In this document: one piece after another, positions 22,206 through 33,726 of the stretch
Numbering within the stretch: position 1 is the first letter of the stretch
Layout: each line of letters starts with the position of its first letter
Notes under the pieces: generated by a model
The model's database searches: none
What the model was told of the DNA's origin: nothing
Seen by the model: only the letters and a program-made list of their open reading frames with translations
Position numbers and translations under genes: made by a program
Assembly (NCBI RefSeq): GCF_000801105.2
Contig: NC_079516.1
Span: 17,762,998-17,826,997 of the forward strand
Reading direction: 5' to 3'
From: Raphanus sativus
Lineage: Eukaryota; Streptophyta; Magnoliopsida; Brassicales; Brassicaceae
Length of the DNA stretch: 64,000 nucleotides

Positions 22206-24273
22206 ATTTATTAAAGAATATAATAAATAATAAAATTATAGTAACAACGTTTTCACCCTCGTAAACACATACAAACCTCGTAACAAGAATGACAATTCTG
22301 ACAAAAAGGTCTTTTTGCCAACCAAAACCAGCAAAAAAAAAATTAGAGAGATGATTAAAATTAAGGGATAATTCGAAAAATACTCTTGAAATAGTTCAAA
22401 ATTTGAAAATTATACCGTCTTTTCTGTTTTTTGAAAACTACACTTTGTTAAATGTGAAAATACATTTTTATCCAGATTACATATCTCGGTAATTATATCA
22501 TAGCTTCAAAATTAATAATAATATTAATATTATAATTCTTTATGTTTAATAACATTATAACTCTTATGTTTTATAGCCAAAAGAATTAGTTAACGTCAGT
22601 GCTAGCCTTTCCAAAAAAAACTTTGTTATCTCAAAACTCAGTTTTCTTTTTATAAGCAAGACACATTTTGATTACTTAAGGTCACAACCAAACTGAACAA
22701 TCAAAACCAGATTCCAATTCTCTAGATCTAAGAGAACAATAAAAATCGAGGTGAGAAAGCTACAGAGATCAAATTTGTGTTTGAAGATCAATATACGATG
22801 TGTGCAATAATAGAAAAATAGAATTTTCGAAATCCAATTATACTTAAGGGGGTGGGGAAAATTAATTCAACTTCTGGATGACATGAAGAACAAAGGGTTT
22901 ATTTGCCAAATAACCAAAAACAAAAAAAAAATAGATTTTTAGTAAGAGGTTAGAGAGAGATAGGAAGATAAATAAGGAGAGAGAGAGTGTTTTTAGTTAG
23001 ATAGTGGGTTTGAGGGTTTTTTAATGATTATACGGGCAAATTTCTCAAGAATAAATCTGAATCCATAGATAAATATTTTTTAAAAAAATGGAGAACAAAA
23101 TATCAGGAAGAAGACAAGACGACGTTAGCTTGTTACTTTTCATACTAAAAATATATTCAGATATATTAAAAATATATTGTGTGAATATTATAGAGATTTC
23201 TTTTTAAAACAATTCTTATTCTTGTTAAAACTGTTATTCTAAATATTAAATAAATTATGATATAAAAATTAAGTGTGGATAGTTTAGTAAATTCATAAAT
23301 AGAAAAGTATATTTTTCAAAAAATATTAAATGCTAGTGTAATTTTCAAATTAAAATCTCATATAAGTGTATTTCTCCAAATTTCCCTAAAATTAAAAACC
23401 TTGTATATATTTTATTAATTTTCTATTTTGCAAAGCATATTTTTTATTTATTAAAAATTGTTAAAGATGTTTAATCTACTTTACTAAAATTTTAGAATTA
23501 TTATTTATTATTATTCAGCACAAGTTTTTATTATTATAAGACTTTTATTTCATATTTTTATATATTGTTTAATATATGTATATAATATTAATCTACAATT
23601 AATTTATACCAATCATGCTTTATAAGAAAAACTACAGCTCAAATTCTATAGAAATAAAATCTAGAACTACAGTAAAAAATTTACAGCTTCAATTTTACAG
23701 CAAAAAAAATTTAAAGCTTCAGTCTTTATCAATCAGATCCTATCTTTCTGATCAAAAAAAAAAACATAATCATATACACTTTTCCCAAAAACTCATATAT
23801 AGTTAATAATGAAAGTTACCTAATCATAGTTTTGAAAGTTGTATTTTCAGAATTAGAAAATCATTTTTTGTAAGATTAATTGTTGCAAACCTAAAACATT
23901 TCAACTTTGGTTGGACTCTGTTTAGCAACGCGTTTTTAGTGGTTAAAAGTAGTTTTCAACATTTTAAATTTTAATTATTTGCTTTTCTTTAAGCAACTTT
24001 AAATATTTATTTTGCTGATTTAGCATGATATATTCGAATTATTTTGTAAAAGTGATATATTAGGATTTCGTCGAACCATTTGACTAATTCTCGTGAAAGG
24101 TTTCTCACCAAAGAGTGTTTTTTTTTTTGAAAAAAGGGCTCTTACCAAAGAGTTTTTGCAAGCAGATTACAGATAACGAGTACAAAAGAAAACGCAAATA
24201 TATATTTGACCGTGCGAAATATTGTATTCGGTAGATTTGAATATAAGCTATGACGACTTAAAGCGTTTTATAG
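22206..24273. other. Intergenic AT-rich DNA
   Basis: No gene is seen. Notable only are a GA-rich tract at 22940-22992 (GAGAGAGATAGG) and long poly(A/T)-rich stretches. The frame at 23615-23806 is low-complexity. Confidence 0.6.
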
Positions 24274-24389
24274 TTTTTTTTTTTTTCCGACGGCAAACGG
24301 CTATTCTATTACTCAAGCTTAAGATGGTCTGGATAACTAGATCGGAATAGAACAACCGACAAAATTTAACTTCCTATAGAAGGATCAAC
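24274..24389 (-). mobile_element. Short retroposon (SINE or LINE 3' fragment)
   Basis: A poly(T) run (the poly(A) tail on the minus strand) is followed by about 100 bases containing CGGCAAACGGCTATTCTATT and GGTCTGGATAACTAGATCGG. The insert is bracketed by an 11-bp direct repeat, GCGTTTTATAG (24263-24273 and 24390-24400). This is a minus-strand, 5'-truncated retroposon insertion. Confidence 0.75.
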
Positions 24390-24400
24390 GCGTTTTATAG

Positions 24401-25416
24401 TTAAGATTACCATATCACCTTTTTTTTTAACATCCCTAGATGTATTTTAATAGGAACATACCACGAGGCACAATATTAAAATCATTTCATATTCTAAATT
24501 TAGCAACTATCTTTTCAGTAAAATTGATGTTTATAAATCATCAGATCCACTTATTTTGAGACTTAATTCGTCCAAAATTACCAATTCAACATGTCTAACG
24601 TATATAATGATAGAACATAGTTTAACGTTTAGTGGTCTATGTTGATAAAGACAAAATGTTCCTGTTGTCGATGTCGCACCACTCAAAATTTAAATCCGAC
24701 ATTGTAGGTGTTATTGAATAGACTCTGTTCAATTGAGAATAATTGAAAACATAAATCTTTGAATGAAATGATGATGATATGAAATCAATTGATAAAACCT
24801 TTCAAGCTTCCGAAATAACAATAAGATATCTCCTACGCAATTTTGTATGTCATTATCATTACCACATTCAATTTCAACAAAAAAAAATGCGACAACCAAT
24901 AATCTAATTGTGATATATGTAATTTTCCGTATAAAGTTTTATATGTTTTGGTAAGTTCTTTTTTAAAATGGTAATGACTATTAATTCATATATCACCATT
25001 ATATAAATTTTCTATATAAATATTTACTTTTAGCAAGATTATTGAAACAAATTAATAAATAGTAATCCATACATCACTATTAATGTGATATATATAAATG
25101 TATCAAATTAATAAATAATCTTAATAGTAAATTATTCAATGTTTTTGTCTTACGCGATTCAAAAAAATATTATATTTACTTTTTTAGTAAAAATTATATA
25201 TAAGGTGAAGAGCAAAATGAACAAAAATTAATTGTAGTTATGCTGTTTAATTGGTTGAATTGTTTACATGTTTCAGTTCACTCAAAACAATTTATAACGT
25301 TTGTTTCCAATTAGTCTCTAAGTAATTTAATGGACTCTCCCCCTTAAATTTGCAATTCTATATATTTTATATTTTTTCCTTAAATCAGCTGTTTAAAATT
25401 TTAAATATTTTCTAGA
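24401..25416. other. Intergenic AT-rich DNA
   Basis: Nothing recognisable is seen in this stretch on either strand. Confidence 0.55.
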
Positions 25417-26503
25417 TCAAAAAACTTACAGACTTAGTTCTTACAATAAAAGTTCTGCATTTACAAACTAACTATAATAAGACCCATTATCTAAATATTA
25501 TTTACCTTACTTTCACAGGTGTTTGGAAATTTGCCTTTTCGAATTTTTTTTCCACTTCGTCCAAAGTTTATTTTGATGTAAATTCACCATTTATATAATA
25601 TATATAATCAATTTTGAACAATGATACTCACAAGTTTTTTTTTCAAAATTTGTTGTTGATTAAAAAGTTATCACTAAAGTATAACAAATTTTGTGTTATG
25701 GTTTTATTTATATCGTAGTTGTTATGTCAAATGACTATTCACTAAATCAGAATATGTAACTGAGATTTTTTTTTGGTTAAAATGTTAAAAAAACTGAGAT
25801 TTTTTCTTAGAATAAAATAATATAGAGAACCAAGATAAACTATTTAAATAAGTCTAGATCATGTTTCACCTTATTTATTGTTTTCACTTTCGTTCCCAAC
25901 GTCTTCAAACGAATCTACACATTTGTAGATGTCCAAACCTCTAGAAGGTATTCTTATCAGCTGGTATCTAAAATCATTCGCGAAAATATCTTTAAAAATC
26001 ATGGAACCAGAGGAAAATTTATTATCACACACGAAGCGAATCAGATTAGCCTTATCAAAGCAAAGCAAAGACAATGGGTTGCTTAATACCGTCAGAGTTG
26101 ATAGTTATGTTGGTTGATTAGGTTTTTGGCTACTCACTCAGAAGTCCCAAATAAAGCGTTTGTCTTGTAAGTTATATTAAGATATTAAAACTTATAAATT
26201 ATTTATATTTTAATATACATATTTAAATTAGAATCTTAGAATATTAAAATATAATTAAATATATCTGAAACGATAAAAATACAATAATAAATTTAGTTGT
26301 TTTAATAATATGGTACATTGAACTATAGGTTATATTTAACAACTACAGTTTTTTGGATTATTTTATAAAAAATGTAAATATTTATTAAGTATGAGACGGA
26401 TTGAATGAAATATAGTTAATTTATATTATAATTAAATAAATTTTGACCAGTATAAAAAGTTAAAGCTAAATTCATAATAATTTAAAGCTTTAAAGTACAA
26501 GTA
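25417..26503. repeat. Duplicated segment, copy A (uninterrupted)
   Basis: This 1087-bp stretch matches 44309-45372 plus 47543-47565 at high identity, with an almost constant coordinate offset of 18892 bases up to the Helitron insertion in copy B. It begins TCAAAAAACTTACAGACTTA and ends TTTAAAGTACAAGTA. Inside, both copies keep a minus-strand open frame (here 25871-26074) reading 'SSGSMIFKDIFANDFRYQLI', then IYKCVDSFEDVGNESENN, with conservative differences. That could be an old exon fragment carried by the segment. No TIRs are obvious, so the unit may be a dispersed repeat of unknown class or a segmental duplication. Confidence 0.85.
25871..26074 (-). pseudogene. Exon-like open frame in duplicated segment, copy A
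   Basis: A 67-codon frame is preserved in both copies (the other is 44764-44967), with 6 amino-acid differences between them. The block after a T-rich tract and AAG reads ANLIRFVC and later 'FRYQLIRIPSRGLDIYKCVD', ending ESENNK-stop. I do not recognise the family. Its retention may only reflect recent duplication. Confidence 0.3.
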
Positions 26504-28904
26504 AAATTATACTGGACAGATATATTAATAAATTATCTTATTCTTCTAGAATTATATTTTATAGAATTTTGATTTGATTAGCTATACTTAATTGTTTATA
26601 TAAAAAACATAAATGTATAAAATTTCTAAATAAATTATTATTCAAATAAAAATTAATTATACGCTTTAAAAAATGGATCAAAATCTTGTTAGTTTATCAA
26701 AACTGATTTGAAATCCATTTTAATTTTTTATATCATTTGTATATTGAAATTAATGGATATATTTTTTTAATAATATATTATAAAATACTATAACGGTTTT
26801 GTTTCGTGTGTAAGCTAAATAACTAGACGTTACTTACGCTACCAAACAGGTTTGTAATACTTTTCACTATGACAAAACTTACTATAATTTTAAATAGTTT
26901 TGCTTTTTGATTGGCCTTTTCAATTACTTACGCTACCAAACAGGTTTCTAATATCTTTTCATAATGACAAAACTTTTTTTTTGCTAAAAAACAAAACTTA
27001 TTATAATTTTAAATAGATTTTCTTTTTCGATTGCCCTTTCCAATTTGTTCAAGTGAGTTTTGGTGAAGCCACAGCTAACAAATCTGAAAGCAAAACGTAA
27101 ACTAGGACGACACAAGATCCTAAACAATTTCTTTTTTGAACAACTATCCTAAACAATTTTTTTTTTTTAAAAAGAAAAAATCCAAGAACTCACCTAAAAC
27201 TAAAGAAATAAAAAAACGGTGACTAGAAACAAAAACAAATATTACAGTTGTTGCTGAGAACCATTGGTGCAGTATTGCACCAGATCCATTGATACAAGCT
27301 ATGAGACCGAGTTCAACAGTTCGCGTTCACCACACCTTTGAAGCAAAGGAAGAAGACTCCTAACTAGATCCAAAAAAAAACATACCAATCCACTAGCGAA
27401 ATAGCAACACTTATAGATCTAATAAATCAGATTTAAATCCAAAGGTTGAATATTAAAAAGTCACCAGACGCTGGTCGAAAAGATTAATGGCTCAAAGTTT
27501 TTGAAAAAAAGATAGCCGCCCAGAACTTTAAGATTAAAAAAAAAAGATGACCTTGAGACCTGACTAGATTAATCAATATACTAATTCATTTAAACTGACA
27601 AGTTTTAAGAACAAATCGCTATTTCAAAACTACGAACATGAATATATTTCTAGATATGGTATAGACATGTACTTACATATATATATTTAAACAGAAAGTT
27701 ACAAAGATTAAGGTTCGAGTCCACTGATATTTGTTAAATTGATAAACATGTGCGTGGATCTATACAATTAGGTCGAATAACTTTGAATTGTCCTGACATT
27801 TAAAAAAAAACTATAACAATAATTGATACGGCCTAAATCGATGGACCTAACTCTCATCCGAACAATTATTTGCCTAAGGACCACAGAGGACGTTAGGACA
27901 CAACTAAAACTTGTTCGATATCATGCATGTGCCTGCGAGAAGTCTCCACATATTCGCATCTACAAATTGCAAAAAGAAAAATTAAAAGTTACCAAAATTA
28001 AAGAATATAATGTCTTTACGCAAGTTTTTCTTTCTCGGTGGTTGGTTAAGAGTTAAAAGATAAGAAACACTTTAAACGTCACACTAATGAACCGGGAAAC
28101 TTTAGTTCTGCTAAATATTAAAGTTTTGAGGCTTTAAGGTGAAATAAACATTTGCCTTATGTTAACTGGATGGGTTGTTTCATAAACTGTTATAAGCTAG
28201 AATTGTAAATCTTCCATTTCAGGAGAGAAGACACTTCACGCCCAACCATCTCATGCCATATGTGTGATTCCAATCAAGTCTTACTTCTACCAATAATTTC
28301 ATCCTATATGACGGAACTTGTGGTCAAGTGGTAGTAGACGGGTCTGAGACGCAAATACATTTCAAATTTGATTTTCCTGCTATGCGAAACTAAGTCATAT
28401 TATTTTTTTCACTTAACGCAAATATTGGTCAATGTTTTGTGATCCATTTGAATGCTCTGAGGAAATAATCTATCTGCAAGCTTGCGATTCCCCTAAATAC
28501 AACCACATCAAAAAAAGTTTATGTTCAGAAAAAAATGATCCTATAACTCAAAAACATAAATTGTAGCTGTGTATTTAAAAAGATTAGATGAAACCGATTG
28601 ATCAATAATAATAATTGATGAAACCGGTTGGATAGCCATTACTTTCATATTTTGCTATCGTTGAAAAAAATGAATGTAAGCTAAACATATTTTTTTTTTG
28701 AACAAAATGTAAGCTAAACATATTTCTGATATCGTTAATAAATTTCTTTCATTTTTACAATTAAAAAAAAACAGATAGCATAGATGTCTTAAAGAAATAA
28801 ATTGATCCATTAATAATAAAATCTTGGTTATATCTATACTGTAATGTGGCAGATTAAAAATACGTTTTAAAGAAAAATACGAATTTGATCATTGTTTTTT
28901 GTTG
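26504..28904. other. Intergenic DNA with a possible tRNA-derived SINE at 28317-28525
   Basis: Mostly AT-rich without genes. The words 'ACTTACGCTACCAAACAGGTTT' recur near 26833 and 26926 as part of a local duplication of about 95 bases. Near 28317 the sequence GGAACTTGTGGTCAAGTGGT begins a tRNA-like head (A box TGGTCAAGTGG; weak B box TTCAAATTTGATT near 28361) that runs to an A-rich end near 28518. This is the look of a SINE, but no target duplication was found. Confidence 0.45.
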
Positions 28905-28909
28905 TTTTT

Positions 28910-29065
28910 TGTAAATAACTGAACAACGTGATCTTATTCATGTATGTACTTAGGTATATATACAACTCTATAGTCCTTATCTTATGGACTTTATGTTTAT
29001 CGTTACACAACTCATATATATCTACATAACTCATATATATCTCTAAATATCATACTTATCCAATA
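28910..29065 (-). repeat. 3' LTR of the intact copia element
   Basis: 156 bp, identical to the copy at 33566-33721. Short (TA)-rich words ATATATATC occur twice. The gag-pol stop codon (29056-29058) lies inside this LTR, eight bases in. Confidence 0.95.
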
Positions 29066-32000
29066 CTCCCCCTCAATTTGGGAAGATGGAAGTTTCGAAC
29101 TCCCATTTTGAATAACAGCTTCTCAAATTGGACTCTTCCAAGTGCCTTGGTTAGCACATCTGCAACCTGCTCATGTGTCCTCACGTGAACTGTAGAAACC
29201 AATCCTGCCTTTATAGCGTCTCTTACTTGATGACAATCAGACTCCACATGCTTCGTCCTCTCATGAAAAACTGGGTTCGTTGCTATGTATATAGCCGATT
29301 TGCTGTCGCAGTATAACCGTACTGACTCCTTGAGTGGCGAGCCGAGATCATGCAGCAACCTCTTCAACCACTTGATTTCCCTCGTCGCTTCAGCCATGGA
29401 CCTATACTCTGCCTCTGCTGATGAGTGCGACACTACATCCTGCTTCTGTGTACGCCATGAGATAGGAGAGTCTCCTACCATCGCAACATAGGAACTTACC
29501 GATCGTCTTGATGCAGGACATGATGACCAGTCAGAGTCACAGTACACTGAGAGTCGTAGATCAGGATCCGAACTCAGTAATATGCCCTGACCAGCTGTTC
29601 CTTTGAGATATCGTACCACACGCAGTGCTGCCTCCCAATGATTTTCTCTCGGAGTCTGCATGAATTGAGCTAACACATGAACAGAATAAGCTATGTCTGG
29701 TCTGGTGATTGACAAATATATCATTTTCCCAACCAATCTCCTGTATCTCCCCGCATGTGTAATAAACGGACTCTGGTCTCTCCCAAGCTTATGTTGCTGT
29801 TCCATTGGAGTTGCACTCGGTTTGGCTCCAAGTAAACCCATCTCTGCTATCAGATCCAATGTATACTTCCGTTGTGTGATCATGAAACCCTCGTCTCCTC
29901 TTCCGACTTCTATCCCCAAGAAATACTTTAGTTTGCCAAGATCCTTCATGTGGAAACACTTCCCAAGATACTCCTTAAACTTGTTCAGAACCTCCATGTC
30001 ATTCCCACAAATCAACAAGTCATCTACATATATCAATACTCTGATTTCAATGCGTCCCTTAGTGAACATGAACAGAGAGTAATCTTCATATGAGTGCTTG
30101 AAACCATACTTTGTCAATGCCTCGCTCAGCTTCGCGTACCAACATCTGGGCGCTTGTTTTAAACCATACACCGCTTTATGCAACCTGCAAACTTTCTTTG
30201 GATCAGATGCAGCAAAACCTTGTGGAAGCTTCATATATACTTCTTCCTGCAGCTCTCCATGTAAAAACGCATTTTGTACATCCATTTGATGCACAAACCA
30301 CCCTTTTCCAGCTATCACACGCAACATGCTCCTAATTGTTGTCATCTTGGCGACAGGTGCGAATGTTTCTGTAAAGTCTACTCCCTCAACTTGCCGGTTA
30401 CCGAGCACCACCAACCTAGACTTACATCTTTTTATAGTGCCATCTGCTCCATACTTGTATTTATATAACCACATGTTTCCAAGAGCCTCTTTCCCAGGTG
30501 GTAAATCCACAACGCTGTACGTCTTGTTCTCTTCAAACGCAACTACTTCATCTTTCATAGAATCTCGCCAAACCTTATACTTCACTGCTTCTTTATAGCT
30601 CTTCGGTTCACCCCCTTTCGTGATAGCCGCTAGAAAGGCTCTATGAGACTCTGAAAAATTTTCGTCAGATATATAATTCATCAAGGGATATGGCGTTGTT
30701 GACGTACCTGAGACCGATATCGAAGGCTCTGGATTTGAGCTGATGAGTACGTGATGGGGTGTCTCAAAGCAAGTGGCGTTGTAACTCACATAGTCTCGTA
30801 GTTTTACAGACGGTATCTTCTCTCTCAACCCCCGTCCTAATTCTGGTTCTTGATTCGACACATTAGTTGTTTCTTGCTGATCACTCTTTCTGTTATCCTC
30901 TGTTTCGACTCTACTCTCTGCTTGAACTGGTACTGTTTCATTATCGACTGCCTCTGTTTCCACAACAACCACATCATCAGTCATACCACTGTCCTCCTCT
31001 AACTCTGTAATATCATCCTTTTTCTTCTCTGTTGACGTTGTAACTCCAGTTATCAAATCACTCCCCCTGTCTTCTGTGTCGGAGACAGAGTATATGACCC
31101 AATCATCATCAGGTCCCCCAGTTAATTGCTTCTCATCAATCAGTGTTGATTCTTCCTTCTCATATGGAAACACATCTTCTTTGAACACCACGTCACGCGA
31201 GACCATAAAATTATTTGTCTCCAAATCGTACACTCTCCATCCCTTTTTCCCGAATGGATACCCAACAAACATACATTTTCTGCTTCTAGGACTGAATTTG
31301 TCTCTTGTCCTGTCCTTCCGATGCACAAAACACAACGATCCGAACACTCGTAGCGAGCTGTAATGTGGTTTCTTCTTGAATAGAATTTCATAAGGTGATC
31401 TTCCTTGCAATATCTTTGACGGTGTCATGTTAATGACATGTGTAGCAGACGAGATCGCCTCTCCCCAGAATTTTACTGGTAACTTCGCCTGAAATAACAT
31501 AGCTCTGGCTACGTTTAGGATATGTCGATGTTTTCGTTCCACTCTCCCATTCTGCTGAGGCGTATCCACGCATGAAGTCTGATGAACAATCCCATTGTCC
31601 AGGAAAAATTTACTCAAACACATGAACTCTGTTCCATTATCACTTCGCACTATCTTCACTCTTTTATCGAATTGTTTCTCTGCATACCTGCAAAATCTCT
31701 CCACCACCTTCTTTACTTCTGACTTTGCGATCAACTGATAAGTCCACACGGCCCTTGAATGGTCGTCTACTATCGTTAAGAAATACTGTGCTCCAGAAGA
31801 AGCAGGAACTCTATACGGACCCCAAACATCCACATGAATTAACTCAAAGCAACTTGTAGTTTTATTTGAACTTTCAAAAAACACATCTCGAGTCTGTTTT
31901 GCTCTAAAACAAATGTCACAGAGACTTGAGCAAACATTATTCATAACACCAGAAACCAAAGGAAAAACAGAAAACGATGGGTGCCCAAGCCTTCGATGCC

Positions 32001-33510
32001 ACAACAACTGATCAGATTTGTCGACTGCCTTGTTGCCCTTTGCCATTGAGACATCCTTGAAGTAGTACACCCCACCACGCTCCTCACCTGCTCCAATCAG
32101 AGTCTTCGAAGAACGGTCCTGCAACAAACATATAGCATCGGTGAATAAGGCAAAACAATGCATATGTCTCAAGAACTTAGAAACCGATATCAGTGTACAC
32201 TCCAGGTTAGGCACATATAAAACATCTTTAAGTGATATAGTATCACTCAAGACAAGATCACCCATGCTCGTCGATGTTGTTGTTCCTCCATCCGCAAAAC
32301 CGACAACACAAGGCGCCATATCTCTTATATTCACAAGTTGAGACACTTCTCCAGTCATGTGATGAGACGCCCCTGTGTCGATAATAACATCACCGAGATT
32401 TTTACCTGAGAGTTTCTCATTACCACCGTTCGTCTTGCCCTCCTGTATAATCTGAGTGATCTTGTTCCATTGCTCAGGTGTGAGGTCATTAGATACAGCC
32501 CCGTAAGAGCTCGTTGCAGTAGCTACGTTTGCTGCTCCTCGTCCAGCACCTCTACCATAGCCACGCCCATTGCCTCTGCCTGCTCCACGTCCATCACCGC
32601 GACCTCTCTGTTTCTCATTTATCCACTCAGGATATCCAACAAGCTGCCAGCAAGCATTCTTCTCATGACCCGGCTTCCCACAATGGTAACAGACCCTTTC
32701 TCTTGGTCTACTCCCTTCACTTCTCATGTTGCTTGCTGTAACTTCACGATTCTCACTCTGTGGAACATCACGTTTTGCAACAAAACCAATTGCATCTTGG
32801 TTCGACTCTCTAGTTTTAGAAGCATTAATACGAGCTTCCTCTCTGATTACTTTTGCATAAGCTTTACCCAAGTCAGGTAGCTCATCAGCTTCTATTATCG
32901 CAGTCACCACATTACCAAACTTAGAGTCGTCAAGGCCCATGATGAACTGATGCACCCTCTCTTCTTCACGCTCCTTCTCGTACGCTGCTGCTGCTGAGCA
33001 CGTACACATAGGTGGAGGTCTATAATTTTGCAGCTCTTCCCACATAACTGCCATACGTCCGTAGTAGTCAATAACGGCTTGACCGTTTTGTCTACATGAA
33101 GCTAGTTGCTCCATCAACTGGTGTACACGCACCTTGTTCCCAACATCAAATCTCTTTTTCAGATTTTCCCAAAGCTTATGAGCTTCTGTTATAAAAGTCA
33201 CCGTTGATCTCACCCTTGGCTCGATCGAAGTTCGTATCCAGCCCACAATCATTGAGTTAACACTCAACCACGCTTCCAGTTTGTCACTGTCTTCACTCGG
33301 TCTCGGTAAGCTCCCATCAATGAAGCCTATTTTCTTCTTTGCTCTCAGAGCATTCTCCATCTCCAAGGCCCATTCATTGTAGTTGTCTCCTTGAAGTTTA
33401 ACAGAGGTGATCATAACCCCTGGATTATCAGACGAGAACAAGGAGTATGGAGAAATCATCGTTGGTTCGCTAGGTTTAGCTACCGTCACCTCCTTACTAT
33501 CATCACCCAT
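29056..33510 (-). CDS. Ty1-copia gag-pol polyprotein, intact
   Basis: A 1484-codon single frame encodes all copia functions in the expected order. Gag N-terminal domain ('GDNYNEWALEMENALRAKKK' near residue 40). CCHC knuckle CYHCGKPGHEKNAC (about 274-287), followed by a Gly/Arg-rich stretch. Aspartic protease IIDTGASHHMT (about 377). GAG-pre-integrase LLWHRRLGHP, and an integrase with HHCC residues and a D,D35E triad (HVDVWGPY about 561, SDNGTEF about 623, VERKHR about 658). Reverse transcriptase (QMDVQNAFLHGEL, 'AVYGLKQAPRCWYAKL', YVDDLL about 1160). RNase H (SVYCDSDWS about 1324, 'SHSSAEAEYRSMAEA', LYCDSKSAI, ADVLTKAL). No stop or shift is present and the listed catalytic residues are in place. 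The ORF reads through the polypurine tract and stops eight bases into the 3' LTR. The start is the first ATG, about 44 bases after the primer site. Confidence 0.97.
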   Translation of the reverse strand: MGDDSKEVTVAKPSEPTMISPYSLFSSDNPGVMITSVKLQGDNYNEWALEMENALRAKKKIGFIDGSLPRPSEDSDKLEAWLSVNSMIVGWIRTSIEPRVRSTVTFITEAHKLWENLKKRFDVGNKVRVHQLMEQLASCRQNGQAVIDYYGRMAVMWEELQNYRPPPMCTCSAAAAYEKEREEERVHQFIMGLDDSKFGNVVTAIIEADELPDLGKAYAKVIREEARINASKTRESNQDAIGFVAKRDVPQSENREVTASNMRSEGSRPRERVCYHCGKPGHEKNACWQLVGYPEWINEKQRGRGDGRGAGRGNGRGYGRGAGRGAANVATATSSYGAVSNDLTPEQWNKITQIIQEGKTNGGNEKLSGKNLGDVIIDTGASHHMTGEVSQLVNIRDMAPCVVGFADGGTTTSTSMGDLVLSDTISLKDVLYVPNLECTLISVSKFLRHMHCFALFTDAICLLQDRSSKTLIGAGEERGGVYYFKDVSMAKGNKAVDKSDQLLWHRRLGHPSFSVFPLVSGVMNNVCSSLCDICFRAKQTRDVFFESSNKTTSCFELIHVDVWGPYRVPASSGAQYFLTIVDDHSRAVWTYQLIAKSEVKKVVERFCRYAEKQFDKRVKIVRSDNGTEFMCLSKFFLDNGIVHQTSCVDTPQQNGRVERKHRHILNVARAMLFQAKLPVKFWGEAISSATHVINMTPSKILQGRSPYEILFKKKPHYSSLRVFGSLCFVHRKDRTRDKFSPRSRKCMFVGYPFGKKGWRVYDLETNNFMVSRDVVFKEDVFPYEKEESTLIDEKQLTGGPDDDWVIYSVSDTEDRGSDLITGVTTSTEKKKDDITELEEDSGMTDDVVVVETEAVDNETVPVQAESRVETEDNRKSDQQETTNVSNQEPELGRGLREKIPSVKLRDYVSYNATCFETPHHVLISSNPEPSISVSGTSTTPYPLMNYISDENFSESHRAFLAAITKGGEPKSYKEAVKYKVWRDSMKDEVVAFEENKTYSVVDLPPGKEALGNMWLYKYKYGADGTIKRCKSRLVVLGNRQVEGVDFTETFAPVAKMTTIRSMLRVIAGKGWFVHQMDVQNAFLHGELQEEVYMKLPQGFAASDPKKVCRLHKAVYGLKQAPRCWYAKLSEALTKYGFKHSYEDYSLFMFTKGRIEIRVLIYVDDLLICGNDMEVLNKFKEYLGKCFHMKDLGKLKYFLGIEVGRGDEGFMITQRKYTLDLIAEMGLLGAKPSATPMEQQHKLGRDQSPFITHAGRYRRLVGKMIYLSITRPDIAYSVHVLAQFMQTPRENHWEAALRVVRYLKGTAGQGILLSSDPDLRLSVYCDSDWSSCPASRRSVSSYVAMVGDSPISWRTQKQDVVSHSSAEAEYRSMAEATREIKWLKRLLHDLGSPLKESVRLYCDSKSAIYIATNPVFHERTKHVESDCHQVRDAIKAGLVSTVHVRTHEQVADVLTKALGRVQFEKLLFKMGVRNFHLPKLRGSIG

Positions 33511-33553
33511 ATTGATGAAAAGAACCGAGAAAAATTTGCTTATTCAGATCTAA

Positions 33554-33565
33554 GCTCTGATACCA
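33554..33565 (-). other. Primer-binding site for initiator Met-tRNA
   Basis: On the minus strand TGGTATCAGAGC follows the 5' LTR directly. It is the standard Ty1-copia complement of the 3' end of plant initiator Met-tRNA. Confidence 0.9.
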
Positions 33566-33721
33566 TGTAAATAACTGAACAACGTGATCTTATTCATGTA
33601 TGTACTTAGGTATATATACAACTCTATAGTCCTTATCTTATGGACTTTATGTTTATCGTTACACAACTCATATATATCTACATAACTCATATATATCTCT
33701 AAATATCATACTTATCCAATA
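33566..33721 (-). repeat. 5' LTR of the intact copia element
   Basis: 156 bp, identical to the downstream LTR. It would carry the element promoter on the minus strand. The primer-binding site starts immediately inside it at 33565. Confidence 0.95.
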
Positions 33722-33726
33722 TTTTT

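Larger units (their letters stand above)
28910..33721 (-). mobile_element. Complete Ty1-copia retrotransposon with identical short LTRs
   Basis: Minus-strand element of 4812 bp. The two LTRs (28910-29065 and 33566-33721, 156 bp) are identical by inspection. A 12-base primer site GCTCTGATACCA (plus strand, 33554-33565), complementary to the 3' end of initiator Met-tRNA, abuts the 5' LTR. A polypurine tract (plus CTCCCCCTC, 29066-29074) abuts the 3' LTR. Between them is one uninterrupted gag-pol frame. The flanks share TTTTT (28905-28909, 33722-33726), a possible 5-bp target duplication that is weak because of the T-rich setting. Everything needed for movement appears present. Confidence 0.95.

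Noticed and set aside
29285..32880. Many plus-strand open frames of 60-136 codons
   Set aside because: They are antisense shadows of the copia gag-pol on the minus strand.
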